A DNA stretch of 64,000 nt from Myxococcales bacterium (lineage in GTDB: Bacteria; Myxococcota_A; Polyangia; Polyangiales; Polyangiaceae): the NCBI GenBank assembly GCA_016703425.1, contig JADJCA010000002.1:930001-994000 (forward strand), given 5' to 3'. The position numbers and the translations under genes were made by a program. This document shows positions 49,643-59,181 of this stretch, piece after piece (within the stretch, counting starts at the first letter, position 1; every line of letters begins with the position of its first letter). Under the pieces are notes generated by a model. That model had not been told where the DNA came from, did no database searches, and saw nothing but the letters and a program-made list of their open reading frames with translations.

Positions 49643-52470
49643 GCAAGAAGCCCCTCGCCTGCGCCGCCCTCGCCTCGCTCTTCTTCACCTCGGCGCCGGC
49701 GGCGGCACAGGGGGCACCCTCGCGGCCTTTCGCCGCCCCGCCACCGACCAGCCCCGCGCCCGCGCCCGCGCCCGCGAAGGGCACACTCGCGGAAGGCGAA
49801 GAGGCGCTCCGCGCGAGCGACTATGGCAAGGCCAAGGCCACCCTCGGGGCCATTCAGGGCGACCTCAGGCCGGCGGCGCTCGTGGCGCTCGCGCGCGCAG
49901 AGTTCGAGACGGGACGATTCGCGGAAGCTTTGGCGCGCGCGAAGGAGGCGGAAGCCAAGCCGGCTCAGCGCGCGGCCGCGGCGTGCGTGCGCGCGGAGGT
50001 CCTCATGGCCACCGGCAAGCTCGACCTTGCCATGACTGTCCTCGCGAGCGTCGCCAAGGAGAGCGGCACGGCGAGCCTCCGCGCGAAGTGGCTCCACGGC
50101 GCAACGCTCTTGGCGGCGGGCCGCCGCGTCGACGCCGAGGCGAAGTTGATGGAGGTCATCGACGCCTACGACCAGATGGCCCCAACCGACGCCGAGGGAT
50201 TGTTTCTCGTTGGCGCATCGGCCCACCTCATGAGGAGCCCGAAGGACGCCAACCAAGCGTTCAACGAATCAGAGAAGGCCGACAAGAAGAACGTCGAGCT
50301 GCTCTTGGCACGGGCCGAGCTGTTCCTCGACAAATACGATCCGGGGCACGCGGCCGAGGTCGCCGAAGAAGCGCTCGCGCTCGCCCCCAACCGCGCCGAT
50401 GCCCTGGCCATGGTGGCGCGCGTGAAGCTGGAGCAGGCGCTCGACTTCGCTGCCGCCGAGCGCCTCGTCGACAAGGCGCTGGCCGTTCACCCGACCCACG
50501 GCGGCGCCCTCGCGGTGCGCGCCGGCCTCGCGCTCCGCGACCTCGACATCGCGGGCGCCGAGAAATGGATCAAGCGCGGCCTAGACACCAATCCGCGGGA
50601 CCTCGAGCTGCTCAGCTTGAAGGCGACGGCACGCTTCCTGAGCGACGACCGAGGCGGCTACGAGGCGGCGAAGAAGCAGGTCTTGAGTCTCAACAAGGAG
50701 TACTCGAGGTTCTACGGCATCGCCGCGGAGTACGCCGAATGGGAGCACCGCTACGACGACATCGTCACGATGATGCGCGAGGCGACGAAGGTCGACCCGA
50801 AAGACGCCAAGGCGTGGGCACAGCTCGGTGTCATGCAGATGCGCTCCGGCGACGAAGCCGCTGGCCTTCTGGCGCTTAAGCAAGCGTGGGCCCTCGACCG
50901 CTTCAACGTGCGCGTCTTCAACACGCTCAACCTCTACGAGAAGTCCATCGCCACGGACTATGAGACCAAGACCGGTGGCGTCTTTCGCATTCGCTACCCG
51001 AAGGCCGAACGTGCGCTCTTGGAGCGCTACGTGCCGCGCATGCTCGACGAAGCATGGGCCTCCATGAAAGCCCGCTACGCGTTCGTCCCCAAGGAGCCCG
51101 TCACCGTCGAGCTCTACGAGAGCCGAGAACACTTCTCGGTCCGCACCAGTGGCCTCCCGAACGTGGGCATCCAGGGGGTCTGCTTCGGTCGCGTTCTCGC
51201 TTCCATGACGCCTCGCGGCGAGCCCTTCAATTGGGGCAACGTCTTGTGGCACGAGCTCGGCCATGTCTTCGCCATCGAGCTCTCGAAGAGCCACGTCCCC
51301 CGCTGGTTCACCGAGGGTCTCAGCGAATACGAGACCATCGTGAGGCGGCCCGAGTGGCGGCGCGAACAAGATCCCGATCTCGCGTTGGCGCTCCGCCGGG
51401 GCTCGTTGCCGAGCGCCGTCGACATGAACCGAGCCTTCACGCACGCCAAGAGCGGCGCCGACGTAACCGTCGCCTACTACGCCTCGAGCCAACTCCTCGT
51501 GTACACGGCGGAGACCTTCGGGATGGACCGCATCGCCAGCGCACTCCGCGCCTGGGGCGAGGGCCTCGTCACGGAGGACGTGTTGAAGCGAGCCTTCGGC
51601 GTCACCGCCAAGGCCTACGACGACGGCTTTCGCGCCTGGCTCAAGCAGCGGCTCGTGCGCTACGAAGGGCAATTCATGATGGACGATCGCGCCGAGCCGC
51701 TCGACCTTGCGAAGGCGCTCGCGGAGAAGTCCCCCGCGAACGCCGACGCACGCGTGGGCTATGCGCTCTCGCTGCTCCACGCGCGGAAGCTCGCGGAGGC
51801 CAAGGTGGAGCTCGGGGCGGCGCTCGCAGCCGCGCCGTCGCACATGGCCGCGCACTTTCTGTCGGCAAAGCTCGAGAAGGAGCCCAACCTGCGCGAGGTT
51901 CACCTGCGAGCGATCCAGAAGGCCGGCGGCGACGGCTACACGGTGCGCATGGCGCTGGCCGAGCTCGCGGAGATGCGCAAGACGCCCGCGGCGGCGCGAA
52001 ACGACCTGCTCGCGGCGCATCGCTTCGATCCATCGCAGGCCGATCCGCTCCGGGCCCTCTACGAGCTCGCGCACGAAGCGAAACAGGCGGATGAGGAGCT
52101 GTCGATTCTGAGGAAGCTCGCTCCCCTCGAGCAACACGATCGCAAGCTCTGGCGCGCCTACCTGGAACACCTCGTCACGCGGAAGGCCTGGGACGAGGCA
52201 CGCCGCGTGGGTGAGGCCGCGGTCTTCGTGGACATCGCGAGCCCCGACACCCACTTCGCGTACGGTCGCGCGCTGGCGGCCGTAGGCGACTCGAAGGGCG
52301 CGATCTTCGAGCTGGAGACGGCCGTGCTTGCGGGGCCGAAGCCGCCCCTCTTGGCGCAGATCCATGAGGCCCTCGCGGCGGTCCATCGAACGCTCGGCCA
52401 GACGAGCGAGGCCGTGCGGCACGACGACGAGGCCAAGAAGGCGCGCGCCGCCGGTCCCCCAAAGCCCTGA
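49639..52470 (+). CDS. Exported TPR protein with gluzincin (peptidase MA-like) domain
   Basis: A 943-residue protein. A signal peptide (residues 1-24, ending PAAAQ) is followed by TPR-like helices to about residue 440. The metallopeptidase domain comes next, with VLWHELGHVFAIE (HExxH, His538) and, about 25 residues later, WFTEGLSEYE, which supplies the third ligand. This is the gluzincin or peptidase MA pattern. More TPR-like helices make up the last 270 residues. ATG 49639 overlaps the stop of the CheA-GNAT gene by four bases, so it is translationally coupled to that signalling gene. Confidence 0.87.
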   Translation: MSKKPLACAALASLFFTSAPAAAQGAPSRPFAAPPPTSPAPAPAPAKGTLAEGEEALRASDYGKAKATLGAIQGDLRPAALVALARAEFETGRFAEALARAKEAEAKPAQRAAAACVRAEVLMATGKLDLAMTVLASVAKESGTASLRAKWLHGATLLAAGRRVDAEAKLMEVIDAYDQMAPTDAEGLFLVGASAHLMRSPKDANQAFNESEKADKKNVELLLARAELFLDKYDPGHAAEVAEEALALAPNRADALAMVARVKLEQALDFAAAERLVDKALAVHPTHGGALAVRAGLALRDLDIAGAEKWIKRGLDTNPRDLELLSLKATARFLSDDRGGYEAAKKQVLSLNKEYSRFYGIAAEYAEWEHRYDDIVTMMREATKVDPKDAKAWAQLGVMQMRSGDEAAGLLALKQAWALDRFNVRVFNTLNLYEKSIATDYETKTGGVFRIRYPKAERALLERYVPRMLDEAWASMKARYAFVPKEPVTVELYESREHFSVRTSGLPNVGIQGVCFGRVLASMTPRGEPFNWGNVLWHELGHVFAIELSKSHVPRWFTEGLSEYETIVRRPEWRREQDPDLALALRRGSLPSAVDMNRAFTHAKSGADVTVAYYASSQLLVYTAETFGMDRIASALRAWGEGLVTEDVLKRAFGVTAKAYDDGFRAWLKQRLVRYEGQFMMDDRAEPLDLAKALAEKSPANADARVGYALSLLHARKLAEAKVELGAALAAAPSHMAAHFLSAKLEKEPNLREVHLRAIQKAGGDGYTVRMALAELAEMRKTPAAARNDLLAAHRFDPSQADPLRALYELAHEAKQADEELSILRKLAPLEQHDRKLWRAYLEHLVTRKAWDEARRVGEAAVFVDIASPDTHFAYGRALAAVGDSKGAIFELETAVLAGPKPPLLAQIHEALAAVHRTLGQTSEAVRHDDEAKKARAAGPPKP

Positions 52471-52551
52471 ATCTCGCGGGATTCGAGCGACTTCGGCCTT
52501 GCGCGCCGGTCCTTTCATGACACCCGTCGGAAGGGTGCTATACGGACGCCG

Positions 52552-53652
52552 ATGAACGGGCCGTACAGCATCGAGACGATTCAGCGCCTCCCGAAGACCG
52601 ACCTTCACGTGCACCTCGATGGCTCGCTTCGGCTGGGCACGATCCTCGACCTCGCCGAGAAGCAGCGCGTCGAGCTGCCGGCGAGCGACGAAGACGGCCT
52701 TCGGAAGGCCATGCGCCTCGGCGAAAACTGCGGTTCACTGGTCGAATACCTCCGCGCCTTCGAGATCACCCTCAAGGTGCTTCAGACCAAGGAGGCGCTC
52801 GAGCGTGCGGCCTACGAGCTCGCGGAAGACGCCGCCCGAGAGAACGTTCGATACATGGAGGTGCGCTACGCCCCCATGCTCCACACGCGGCGCGGGCTCA
52901 AGCTCACGGCCGTCGTTGAGTCAGTGCTCGCCGGCTTGCGCGCCGCTCAGGCCGACTTCGGCATCGAGTCGAACATCATCATCTGCGGCATTCGCAACGT
53001 GTCCGCCGAGAGCTCCCTCGAGATGGCGGAGCTGTGTGTAGCTTACAAGAACCGCGGCGTGGTCGGCTTCGACCTAGCGGGCGCCGAGTATGACCACCCG
53101 GCGAAGCACCATCGGGCGGCGTTCCAGCTGGTACGCGACAACAACATCAACGTGACCATTCACGCCGGCGAGGCCTACGGGCCTGAGTCGATCGCCCAGG
53201 CGATCCACATTTGTGGCGCCCACCGCATCGGACACGGCTGCCGGCTACGCGAGAACGGCGACCTCCTCCATTACGTGAACGATCACCGCATCGCGCTCGA
53301 GTGTTGCCCCAGCTCCAATGTTCAAACGGGCGCCATTCGTGATCTGGCGAGCCACCCGCTCAAGCTCTATTTCAGCCTGGGTCTGCGCGTGACGGTGAAC
53401 ACCGACAACCGGCTCATCACCGACACGACGGCGTCGAAGGAGCTTTGGCTCTGCCACTCTCAGATGGGCATGACGCTGGGCGATCTGAAACAGGTCATCC
53501 TGAACGGCTTTAAAGCCGCCTTCCTGCCCTTCCACGTCAAACAGCAATACCTCCGCAAGGTGAGCGCCGAACTCCGTGATTTCGCCGAAACACCAGACAG
53601 CGTGCCGCCTCCGGCGAAGGCGGCCAGTGGCTCGCCGAGCCGCGTAAACTAG
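52552..53652 (+). CDS. add: Adenosine deaminase
   Basis: A 366-residue zinc-dependent adenosine/AMP deaminase-family enzyme, converting adenosine to inosine in purine salvage. Ligands and catalytic residues are visible in order: DLHVHLDGSLR (residues 17-27), TIHAGEAYGPES (His and Glu), HRIGHGCRL and VNTDNRLITDT. The length is usual for bacterial Add. The last 25 residues are Pro/Ser-rich and not conserved. ATG 52552 starts seven residues before the usual N-terminal motif. It is a monocistronic gene on the plus strand. Confidence 0.94.
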   Translation: MNGPYSIETIQRLPKTDLHVHLDGSLRLGTILDLAEKQRVELPASDEDGLRKAMRLGENCGSLVEYLRAFEITLKVLQTKEALERAAYELAEDAARENVRYMEVRYAPMLHTRRGLKLTAVVESVLAGLRAAQADFGIESNIIICGIRNVSAESSLEMAELCVAYKNRGVVGFDLAGAEYDHPAKHHRAAFQLVRDNNINVTIHAGEAYGPESIAQAIHICGAHRIGHGCRLRENGDLLHYVNDHRIALECCPSSNVQTGAIRDLASHPLKLYFSLGLRVTVNTDNRLITDTTASKELWLCHSQMGMTLGDLKQVILNGFKAAFLPFHVKQQYLRKVSAELRDFAETPDSVPPPAKAASGSPSRVN

Positions 53653-53739
53653 CGCCGCCTTCCGCACCGCCGAGGGAGGCGTGGGCGTGCGGCGCTTTTC
53701 CTTGCGCGCCCGTCGCCGCTGCGAGATACGGGGGGCGCC

Positions 53740-55074
53740 ATGTTGCGAACGCTCGCCCTCGGTTCGGCTTTCTGCTTGATTCTCACCTCTTGCGGCGGCG
53801 CCCCGAAGCGCTGGGGCGGCGGCGGAGGCGGCGCGTCGGAAGGCAAAGGCGGCAAGCCGGCGCCAACGGCACCGAAGGTCGACTACGGCGCCCTCGGCGA
53901 ACGCGAGGTATCCGGCGCATACCCGGTCCACCCGGTCAACGCCTTGGGCGGTGCGCTCACCGGGCAGCTTCAGGCGACCGCGCCCCCCGACCTCCGCACC
54001 GGCGCCTCCGGCGACGGCACGCCGCAGACGCAGCTGACGTTCCGCATCGGCGCCGGCGGGCCCATGGTCTGTTGGGTGCGCGGCGCGCGCACGGACGCAG
54101 GGACGCTCCTCCAGAACCACCTCGATGAGGTGAAGAAGGAGATGGAAAAGCACGGCGTCAAGGGCCAGCTCCAGACGCCCGAAATCGCCGTCGAGGTCGA
54201 AGGCAACCACCCGGTTCTCTACGCCGACGTCCCCGTCGTTGTCGCCGGCGCGAACAACGAAGAAAAGCGCGGTCTCATCAAGCTCGGCGTCTCCACGCGC
54301 GACGGTGGCTCGCTCTTGTGTATGCACGACGAGGTCGGCTACCGGAAGACCTTCCGTCGGATCGTGGGCGGCTTCGTGACGTCCCTCACGGTGGCGGGCG
54401 ATCGTCCGCAGCCCGTCTACACCGAGATCAGCATCGCGAAGCTTGAGGGCAAGACCATTGGTTTCGCCGAGCTCTACGAGTTCGTGGAGCCCACGCAGAT
54501 TCGGACCGTGCAGGTGCTGACGTCCGCGACGACCAAGCGCGTCGACGGCAAGACCGCCTGGACCGTGTCAGACTCCGTGAGGGCCACGTTCGCGACGCCG
54601 AAGGGCGAGGTCATCTCAATCAAGAGCATGACGGTGGCCAACAAGAAGCAGGTCACCTCGGTGGAGCTGAAGCGCGGCAAGGGCCCCTTGGACTACGTCT
54701 ACGAGGGAGTCGTCAACGGCACGAAGGTGAAAGGAAGCTTCTCGACGCCCCGCCTCATCGAGACGGAGAGCTCCTTGGCCGTGCGCGCGCAGCAGGTCGC
54801 GTCCGGCAAAGCGAAGGACCTCAAGTACCTAGCGTACGATGAGGAGCAGCGCGTCGAAGGGCCGCTCGAGATCACGGTGACGCGGGAAGATCCCAAGACG
54901 CTCAGCCACAAGGCCGACGACGGTCGCGTGTGGACGACGTCGATCGACGCGCTCGGCTTGCCGGAGCGCGTGATGCACCCTCGTGACAAGGCTGGCGAAC
55001 GCCTCATCATCGAGCGCGCCTACTCTCAGGGTCAGCCCTCTGCGCTGGCGCCGGCGAAGAAGCCGCAGCCCTGA
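53740..55074 (+). CDS. Lipoprotein of unknown function
   Basis: A 444-residue predicted lipoprotein. The leader MLRTLALGSAFCLILTSC ends in a lipobox. A Gly-rich spacer (GGGGGG) follows. The mature protein looks like two beta-rich domains: about residues 60-225 and 225-430. The second begins YTEISIAKLEGKTIGFAEL. No family is recognised. It lies 87 bp after add and converges on the gene at 55109. Confidence 0.75.
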   Translation: MLRTLALGSAFCLILTSCGGAPKRWGGGGGGASEGKGGKPAPTAPKVDYGALGEREVSGAYPVHPVNALGGALTGQLQATAPPDLRTGASGDGTPQTQLTFRIGAGGPMVCWVRGARTDAGTLLQNHLDEVKKEMEKHGVKGQLQTPEIAVEVEGNHPVLYADVPVVVAGANNEEKRGLIKLGVSTRDGGSLLCMHDEVGYRKTFRRIVGGFVTSLTVAGDRPQPVYTEISIAKLEGKTIGFAELYEFVEPTQIRTVQVLTSATTKRVDGKTAWTVSDSVRATFATPKGEVISIKSMTVANKKQVTSVELKRGKGPLDYVYEGVVNGTKVKGSFSTPRLIETESSLAVRAQQVASGKAKDLKYLAYDEEQRVEGPLEITVTREDPKTLSHKADDGRVWTTSIDALGLPERVMHPRDKAGERLIIERAYSQGQPSALAPAKKPQP

Positions 55075-55108
55075 TCGCGTCCGAGTGCGTGCGCTTTAGC
55101 GCCGAGCC

Positions 55109-56590
55109 TTAGAGCGACTGGCCGATCTGCGATTCGACGGCGGCGTAGTCGCGCGCGGCGGCTGCCACGTCAGCAGACTTGCCGGTGGCCTTCGGGGCCT
55201 CGGGCTTCTCGACCTTTTCGGGCTTTGGCTTGGCGGCCACGGGCTCGGGCTTCTCGGCCCTTTCGGGCTTCGCCTTCGCGACGGGCTCCGGCTTCTCCAC
55301 CGGCTCCGGCCGCGCGACGCGCGCCGGACGGCGTTCCACCGGCTTCTCGACCTTGGCTTCCACCGGCTTTTCGGAGGCCTTCTCCGCGAGCTTCTCGACG
55401 GCGGCCTTCTCTGGCGCAGCAGCCGCGGGCTTCGTCGGCTCCACCGGCTCAACGTTCGCCTCGACCTTCGCCTCGACCTTCGGCGCTTCGGCCACCGGCG
55501 CCTCGACCTTCTGAGGCTCCTTGGCCGGCTCTGCGGGGACCGTGACGCGCGGCGCGAAGCCGACCTCCGGCGTGGCTGGCGCCGCTGCCGGCGCGGCGGC
55601 CGTCTGAGCGAACGAGAACTTCGCGCCGCCCGTGGCGACACGAGCCCCCGCCACGCCCACGAAGACGCCAAGCGCCGTGAGCGCGGCCGCCCACGCGACG
55701 AAACCGCCCTTGCGCTCGACGCGTTGGGGCCGGGTCGTCACGCTTACGGCGACAGGATCCTTCTTCCGATTCGCCTGACCGGGCAACGGCGCCGGCAAAG
55801 ACGCAGCCGACTTCACCGGCGGCGGCGCGAGGCTGGCGGGCTTCGACGTCGGGGGAGGCGGAACGGACTTGAACGGGTCGGCCTTCCTGCCGTCGGAGGG
55901 CTCGAGACGAGCGGTCGCCTCGAAGGGATTCACTGCGTGGCGTTGCTTGGGCTCGCTCTTCGATTCCTTCGAGTTGGCCCTGGCCGGCGCCGGGTCATCA
56001 AGCGCGTCGAGCTGAAAGACGGGGCCAGGAGCAGGCGTCGAGGCCTTCTGCTTCGCGAGCTCTTCCTTCAGCGTCGCCTGAATGTCCTTCACGAACATCG
56101 CCGTCGGCGTCTCCATCTCGAGGCGCGCGTCGATGACGACCCCGCTTGCGACGCTTGCGACACTGGCGCTGCTTCGCGGCTCGCTCTTGCCGACGAGCGG
56201 CGGCTCCGCCGGGCCGCGCGAAGAGGATGCAAGGGGCATCGCCGAGGGGCTCGGGGGTGCGGACGTAAAGACGTCGTTCTCGACGCTGCCGACGCGCTTC
56301 GGATCGGCCGCCGCCAGGGCCACAGTGCGATCCTCGGAAGCGTCGGCGCCGTAAGCCTCGTCTTCCGCCGCGACGAGAGTCTTAGGCGCGCCGGGCGCTC
56401 GCTGCGGAACACGAATCGGCTCCGGTGGGACCGAGCCGAGGGGAGACTTCTCGACGAGCGTTCCGTCCGCCAATCGCTTGAGCCCGTTCGTGTTGAGACG
56501 GGTCATGACGATCAGGTCCTTGGGGTCTTTCGGAGGCGGCTGGGATTGCATTTGGCCGAGGGGCTCCTTCGTGAAGCTCCAATGATGCAT
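55109..56590 (-). CDS. Single-span membrane protein with Lys/Pro/Glu-rich tail
   Basis: A protein of about 493 residues. The N-terminal 300 residues are mostly disordered (Pro, Ala, Ser, Lys) apart from TRLNTNGLKRLADGTLVEKS near residue 30 and a helical patch FVKDIQATLKEELAKQKA. A single membrane span (GGFVAWAAALTALGVFVGVAGARVA) follows at about residue 310. The outer tail repeats EKPEP/AEKPEP and VEAKVEK units and ends in a short helical segment. It resembles TonB-like or tether proteins that cross the envelope. ATG 56590 is one of several possible starts. Confidence 0.7.
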   Translation of the reverse strand: MHHWSFTKEPLGQMQSQPPPKDPKDLIVMTRLNTNGLKRLADGTLVEKSPLGSVPPEPIRVPQRAPGAPKTLVAAEDEAYGADASEDRTVALAAADPKRVGSVENDVFTSAPPSPSAMPLASSSRGPAEPPLVGKSEPRSSASVASVASGVVIDARLEMETPTAMFVKDIQATLKEELAKQKASTPAPGPVFQLDALDDPAPARANSKESKSEPKQRHAVNPFEATARLEPSDGRKADPFKSVPPPPTSKPASLAPPPVKSAASLPAPLPGQANRKKDPVAVSVTTRPQRVERKGGFVAWAAALTALGVFVGVAGARVATGGAKFSFAQTAAAPAAAPATPEVGFAPRVTVPAEPAKEPQKVEAPVAEAPKVEAKVEANVEPVEPTKPAAAAPEKAAVEKLAEKASEKPVEAKVEKPVERRPARVARPEPVEKPEPVAKAKPERAEKPEPVAAKPKPEKVEKPEAPKATGKSADVAAAARDYAAVESQIGQSL

Positions 56591-56724
56591 CGGCCGCGCC
56601 ACGCTTGGCGAGGGAACGAACAAGGCAAAAGCTGCGAATTCGGGGCCCCCTGAACACGCGCCTTGCCACGGAGCGGGGGAGGTCTCCCCCGCAGAGGGGC
56701 GCCGAGCCCGCTTCGACGCGGAAA

Positions 56725-57483
56725 TTACCTGCCGACAGCGCGATATTGCTCGCGAAGACGAAACGCGCCGGTGTCCGCGGTGCGGGTTGCGCTCACATCC
56801 ACCGCATAGTTCGTGAAACGAAACTCCGCGGTTGTCACCTTGAGGCCAGCCCCCGCAAAGTAGGCGGGGGACAGCTCGCCGATCAGCGCCGAGCGCGGCC
56901 CAACACGGGCCTCGACGTCGCGAAGCAGATGCTCGAGGGCCGACGCCACCGCCTCCGGCTCGGCCGCGCGCATGACGTCGAGCGCCACAACACGCTCGCC
57001 CGGATCGAAACGCACGAGCACGTCGCTCGCGACAGGCAACGCTCCAGCGCCGAGCGCGGCGCCGGGCACGTCGGCGCAGCGCAGGGCTGTCCGCTCTTGC
57101 GCGTCGTCGCAACGGACTTTCGTAGCGAGCGCCCACGACGTCACGTCGCTGCGCGTCGTCGCGCCAATAACAAACGGTCCTGCGCTGCGCGACTTGGGTG
57201 CCGCCTCTCCGGCGAGGACGAGCGACGAGCTCGCGCGGTGGGCTTCGATCTCTTGGGGGGTTAGACCTTTGAGGGAGACGGGGCAGCCGGGAGCGGCGGC
57301 CCCAAAGAGACCGCCGAGAAGCCGTTTGCCAGGCCCGACGTGGCCGAGACCGATGAGAGCCACGCTAGCGGCCGCGGCACCAACGAGCCACGAAGCCACG
57401 CGCCGCGCCGTTGTTCGTCGCGCTCCCGCGGCGGGAGCGAGCACGGCGCCGGGCGCCGGCTCAGCCGCCGTCGTCGGATGCAT
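56725..57483 (-). CDS. Membrane-anchored protein, last gene of envelope operon
   Basis: A 252-residue protein with one N-terminal membrane span (VASWLVGAAAASVALIGLGHVG, about residues 28-50). A periplasmic domain of about 190 residues follows, with a few cysteines (GCPVSL, VRCDDA, LRCADV) and no recognised family. ATG 57483 lies inside the end of the upstream haemoglobin-like gene (23-bp overlap), so the two are coupled. A 134-bp gap to the next gene contains the hairpin-like palindrome described in the findings. Confidence 0.75.
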   Translation of the reverse strand: MHPTTAAEPAPGAVLAPAAGARRTTARRVASWLVGAAAASVALIGLGHVGPGKRLLGGLFGAAAPGCPVSLKGLTPQEIEAHRASSSLVLAGEAAPKSRSAGPFVIGATTRSDVTSWALATKVRCDDAQERTALRCADVPGAALGAGALPVASDVLVRFDPGERVVALDVMRAAEPEAVASALEHLLRDVEARVGPRSALIGELSPAYFAGAGLKVTTAEFRFTNYAVDVSATRTADTGAFRLREQYRAVGR

Positions 57484-58252
57484 CTTGCACGGGTGTCCCG
57501 GTGTCGGGCGCCGCGTCGCTGACAACGGGCGCATCGGTGCCGGCGTCGATCACCGGGATGATGTAGCCACCGTCCGGGATGCACGCGACCGGTTGGCCGC
57601 CGGCAGGAGTGAACGTTCCTCCGGCGCACGTGCAATACGTGTTGGTGGTGTTGCCGGCGCGCGGCGCAACGTCGCCCTGGTAGCCGAGGAAGACGCTGCG
57701 AATTTTCGCGAGCTCATCGTCAGTGAGTCCAGCGGCTTTGAACTGCGCGACGGCGGCCTCGAGGTAAGCCTGGAAGTCGGCCTGGTTGAGGCCCTGCTTG
57801 CCTTCGATGCTGGTGATGTCGTCGTGCGCGTTGCCCATGGACCGGCAATTCTGGCCAGACGACGACTTCGAGCCCGCGTAGACGACCCCCGGACAGCCGA
57901 AGGCTTCTTGGAGGTGGCGACGCATGCACTCCACAACGTGGGTGCGTCCACCGCCCGCGAGCCGCGAGAAGTAGATTCCGATGCGGCAGTCGGCCTGGGC
58001 CGCGGCCATGATTTTGTCCGAAAGCGTTCCGACGCCGCCGGGTCCGCCAACCTTTGCGCACAGGCCGGGCACGGTCGTGGGAGCGTCGCTACCGCCGGAC
58101 GCGTCAGTCGCAGTCGATGTCGTGGCGTCGGTGCCACCGAACTGCTTCTTGCCGGTGCCGGCCTCTTCGTCCTCGACGTCGCAGGCGAAGACCAAGGCAC
58201 CGGCCGCCACGATCGGGGCAACCATCACTACGACACGCGTCAAAGCCTTCAT
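57461..58252 (-). CDS. Exported lipoprotein with truncated-haemoglobin-like domain
   Basis: A 263-residue predicted lipoprotein; the leader ends in VFAC, followed by DVEDEEAG. After an acidic Ser/Thr linker, residues about 65-200 resemble a group 1 truncated haemoglobin: KVGGPGGVGTLSDKIMAAAQ, then IGIYFSRL, the segment CRSMGNAHDDIT with a candidate proximal His, and DFQAYLEAAVAQFKAAGL. Extra cysteines would form disulfides, as expected outside the cytoplasm. The C-terminal tail is Asp/Ala/Pro-rich. ATG 58252 has AGGAGG upstream. Its neighbours are cytochrome c-like lipoproteins. The fold call is by pattern only. Confidence 0.7.
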   Translation of the reverse strand: MKALTRVVVMVAPIVAAGALVFACDVEDEEAGTGKKQFGGTDATTSTATDASGGSDAPTTVPGLCAKVGGPGGVGTLSDKIMAAAQADCRIGIYFSRLAGGGRTHVVECMRRHLQEAFGCPGVVYAGSKSSSGQNCRSMGNAHDDITSIEGKQGLNQADFQAYLEAAVAQFKAAGLTDDELAKIRSVFLGYQGDVAPRAGNTTNTYCTCAGGTFTPAGGQPVACIPDGGYIIPVIDAGTDAPVVSDAAPDTGTPVQDASDDGG

Positions 58253-58293
58253 GCAAACCTCCTAAGCAGCGATGCCCGTTGCAGTTCCCGGCG

Positions 58294-59181
58294 TTACTTC
58301 TTGCCGCCGTCGGCGCCGCCGTCGGGTTGGTCACCCACGCAATTGCCGCTGCTCATGTTGGTGAGCGTCTCGTTGACGTAAAGCGTGAGGTTGTTGGTCT
58401 GCTCCGTGGACAACGTGTAGCGCGGGTGCGAGTTCGACTGGGGCTGCTGCGCTTCAGTGCCCTTGTCCATCAGCCGTCGAGAGCCTTCAAGGCCATCGAA
58501 GCTACCAGAGGAACTCACACGCCCTACGACGAGCTTCTGGATGTAGGGATACTGCGTGAACTTGGCGAACGTTTCGGCGCTGTTTTCGCTCAGCCACAGA
58601 GAGGACTGACCGACGACGTGACATGAGAAACAGGGGCCGGTATTCCCCAGCGTCGCGACCGTAGCCACTTCGTTGAGCTTGAGCTCCATCCAACGCTTGT
58701 AGCTCATGCACTCGCCGAACTTCTTGAAGCCTTCACGGAGGTTCGCGGGCTTGCCGGTGTCGCCGGAGAGCTTTCGCGCGTTGACCTCCATTTTGAGCCA
58801 CTTGTCGACGAGCTCGCCCTGGGCGTCCGTGAACCCGGGCCCGCTGTGGAGCCCCTTCTGGCGAAGCGGGCTCGAGGTTGGCGCCGCGATGTACCCCGAG
58901 ATGCCCTCGATGGCGTTGTACGACCCCTCACCCGAGTCCGAGAGATAGATCGGCGCACCGCGCTGGCCCTTGTCGTGGCAGCCGTTGGCGCAGTTCTTCT
59001 GAAGGTTCGGGTAGACGCTCCCGACGAAGAACGCCTTCGCTTCGGCGATGCTGCTGCTGCTGCCGCCGCCCGAAGACGAACCGGACTTCGTCGGCGCCTC
59101 CTCCTCCGAGGAGCAGGCGACGAGCGCCGCCGCGGCCAGACCCATGGTCAATAGGAGCGAGCTCCCGCTGAGCGTCTTCAT
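58294..59181 (-). CDS. Cytochrome c-like lipoprotein (paralogue A)
   Basis: A 295-residue predicted lipoprotein (lipobox LVAC, then SSEEE). It carries two haem-binding-type motifs: CANGCHDKG (C-x3-CH) near residue 65 and CFSCHVVGQ (C-x2-CH) near residue 185. The rest follows the same plan as its upstream paralogue: YNAIEGISGYIAAPTSSPLR, LREGFKKFGECMSYKRW and YPYIQKLVVGRVSSSGSF. Its ATG shares one base with the stop of that paralogue (TGATG). It should be a surface or periplasmic electron-transfer protein if haem is attached. Confidence 0.75.
   Translation of the reverse strand: MKTLSGSSLLLTMGLAAAALVACSSEEEAPTKSGSSSGGGSSSSIAEAKAFFVGSVYPNLQKNCANGCHDKGQRGAPIYLSDSGEGSYNAIEGISGYIAAPTSSPLRQKGLHSGPGFTDAQGELVDKWLKMEVNARKLSGDTGKPANLREGFKKFGECMSYKRWMELKLNEVATVATLGNTGPCFSCHVVGQSSLWLSENSAETFAKFTQYPYIQKLVVGRVSSSGSFDGLEGSRRLMDKGTEAQQPQSNSHPRYTLSTEQTNNLTLYVNETLTNMSSGNCVGDQPDGGADGGKK

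Noticed and set aside
50581..52614. 677-codon open frame on the minus strand opposite the TPR metallopeptidase
   Set aside because: High G+C makes long antisense frames common; no motif, no ribosome binding site, and the plus strand encodes a coherent peptidase.
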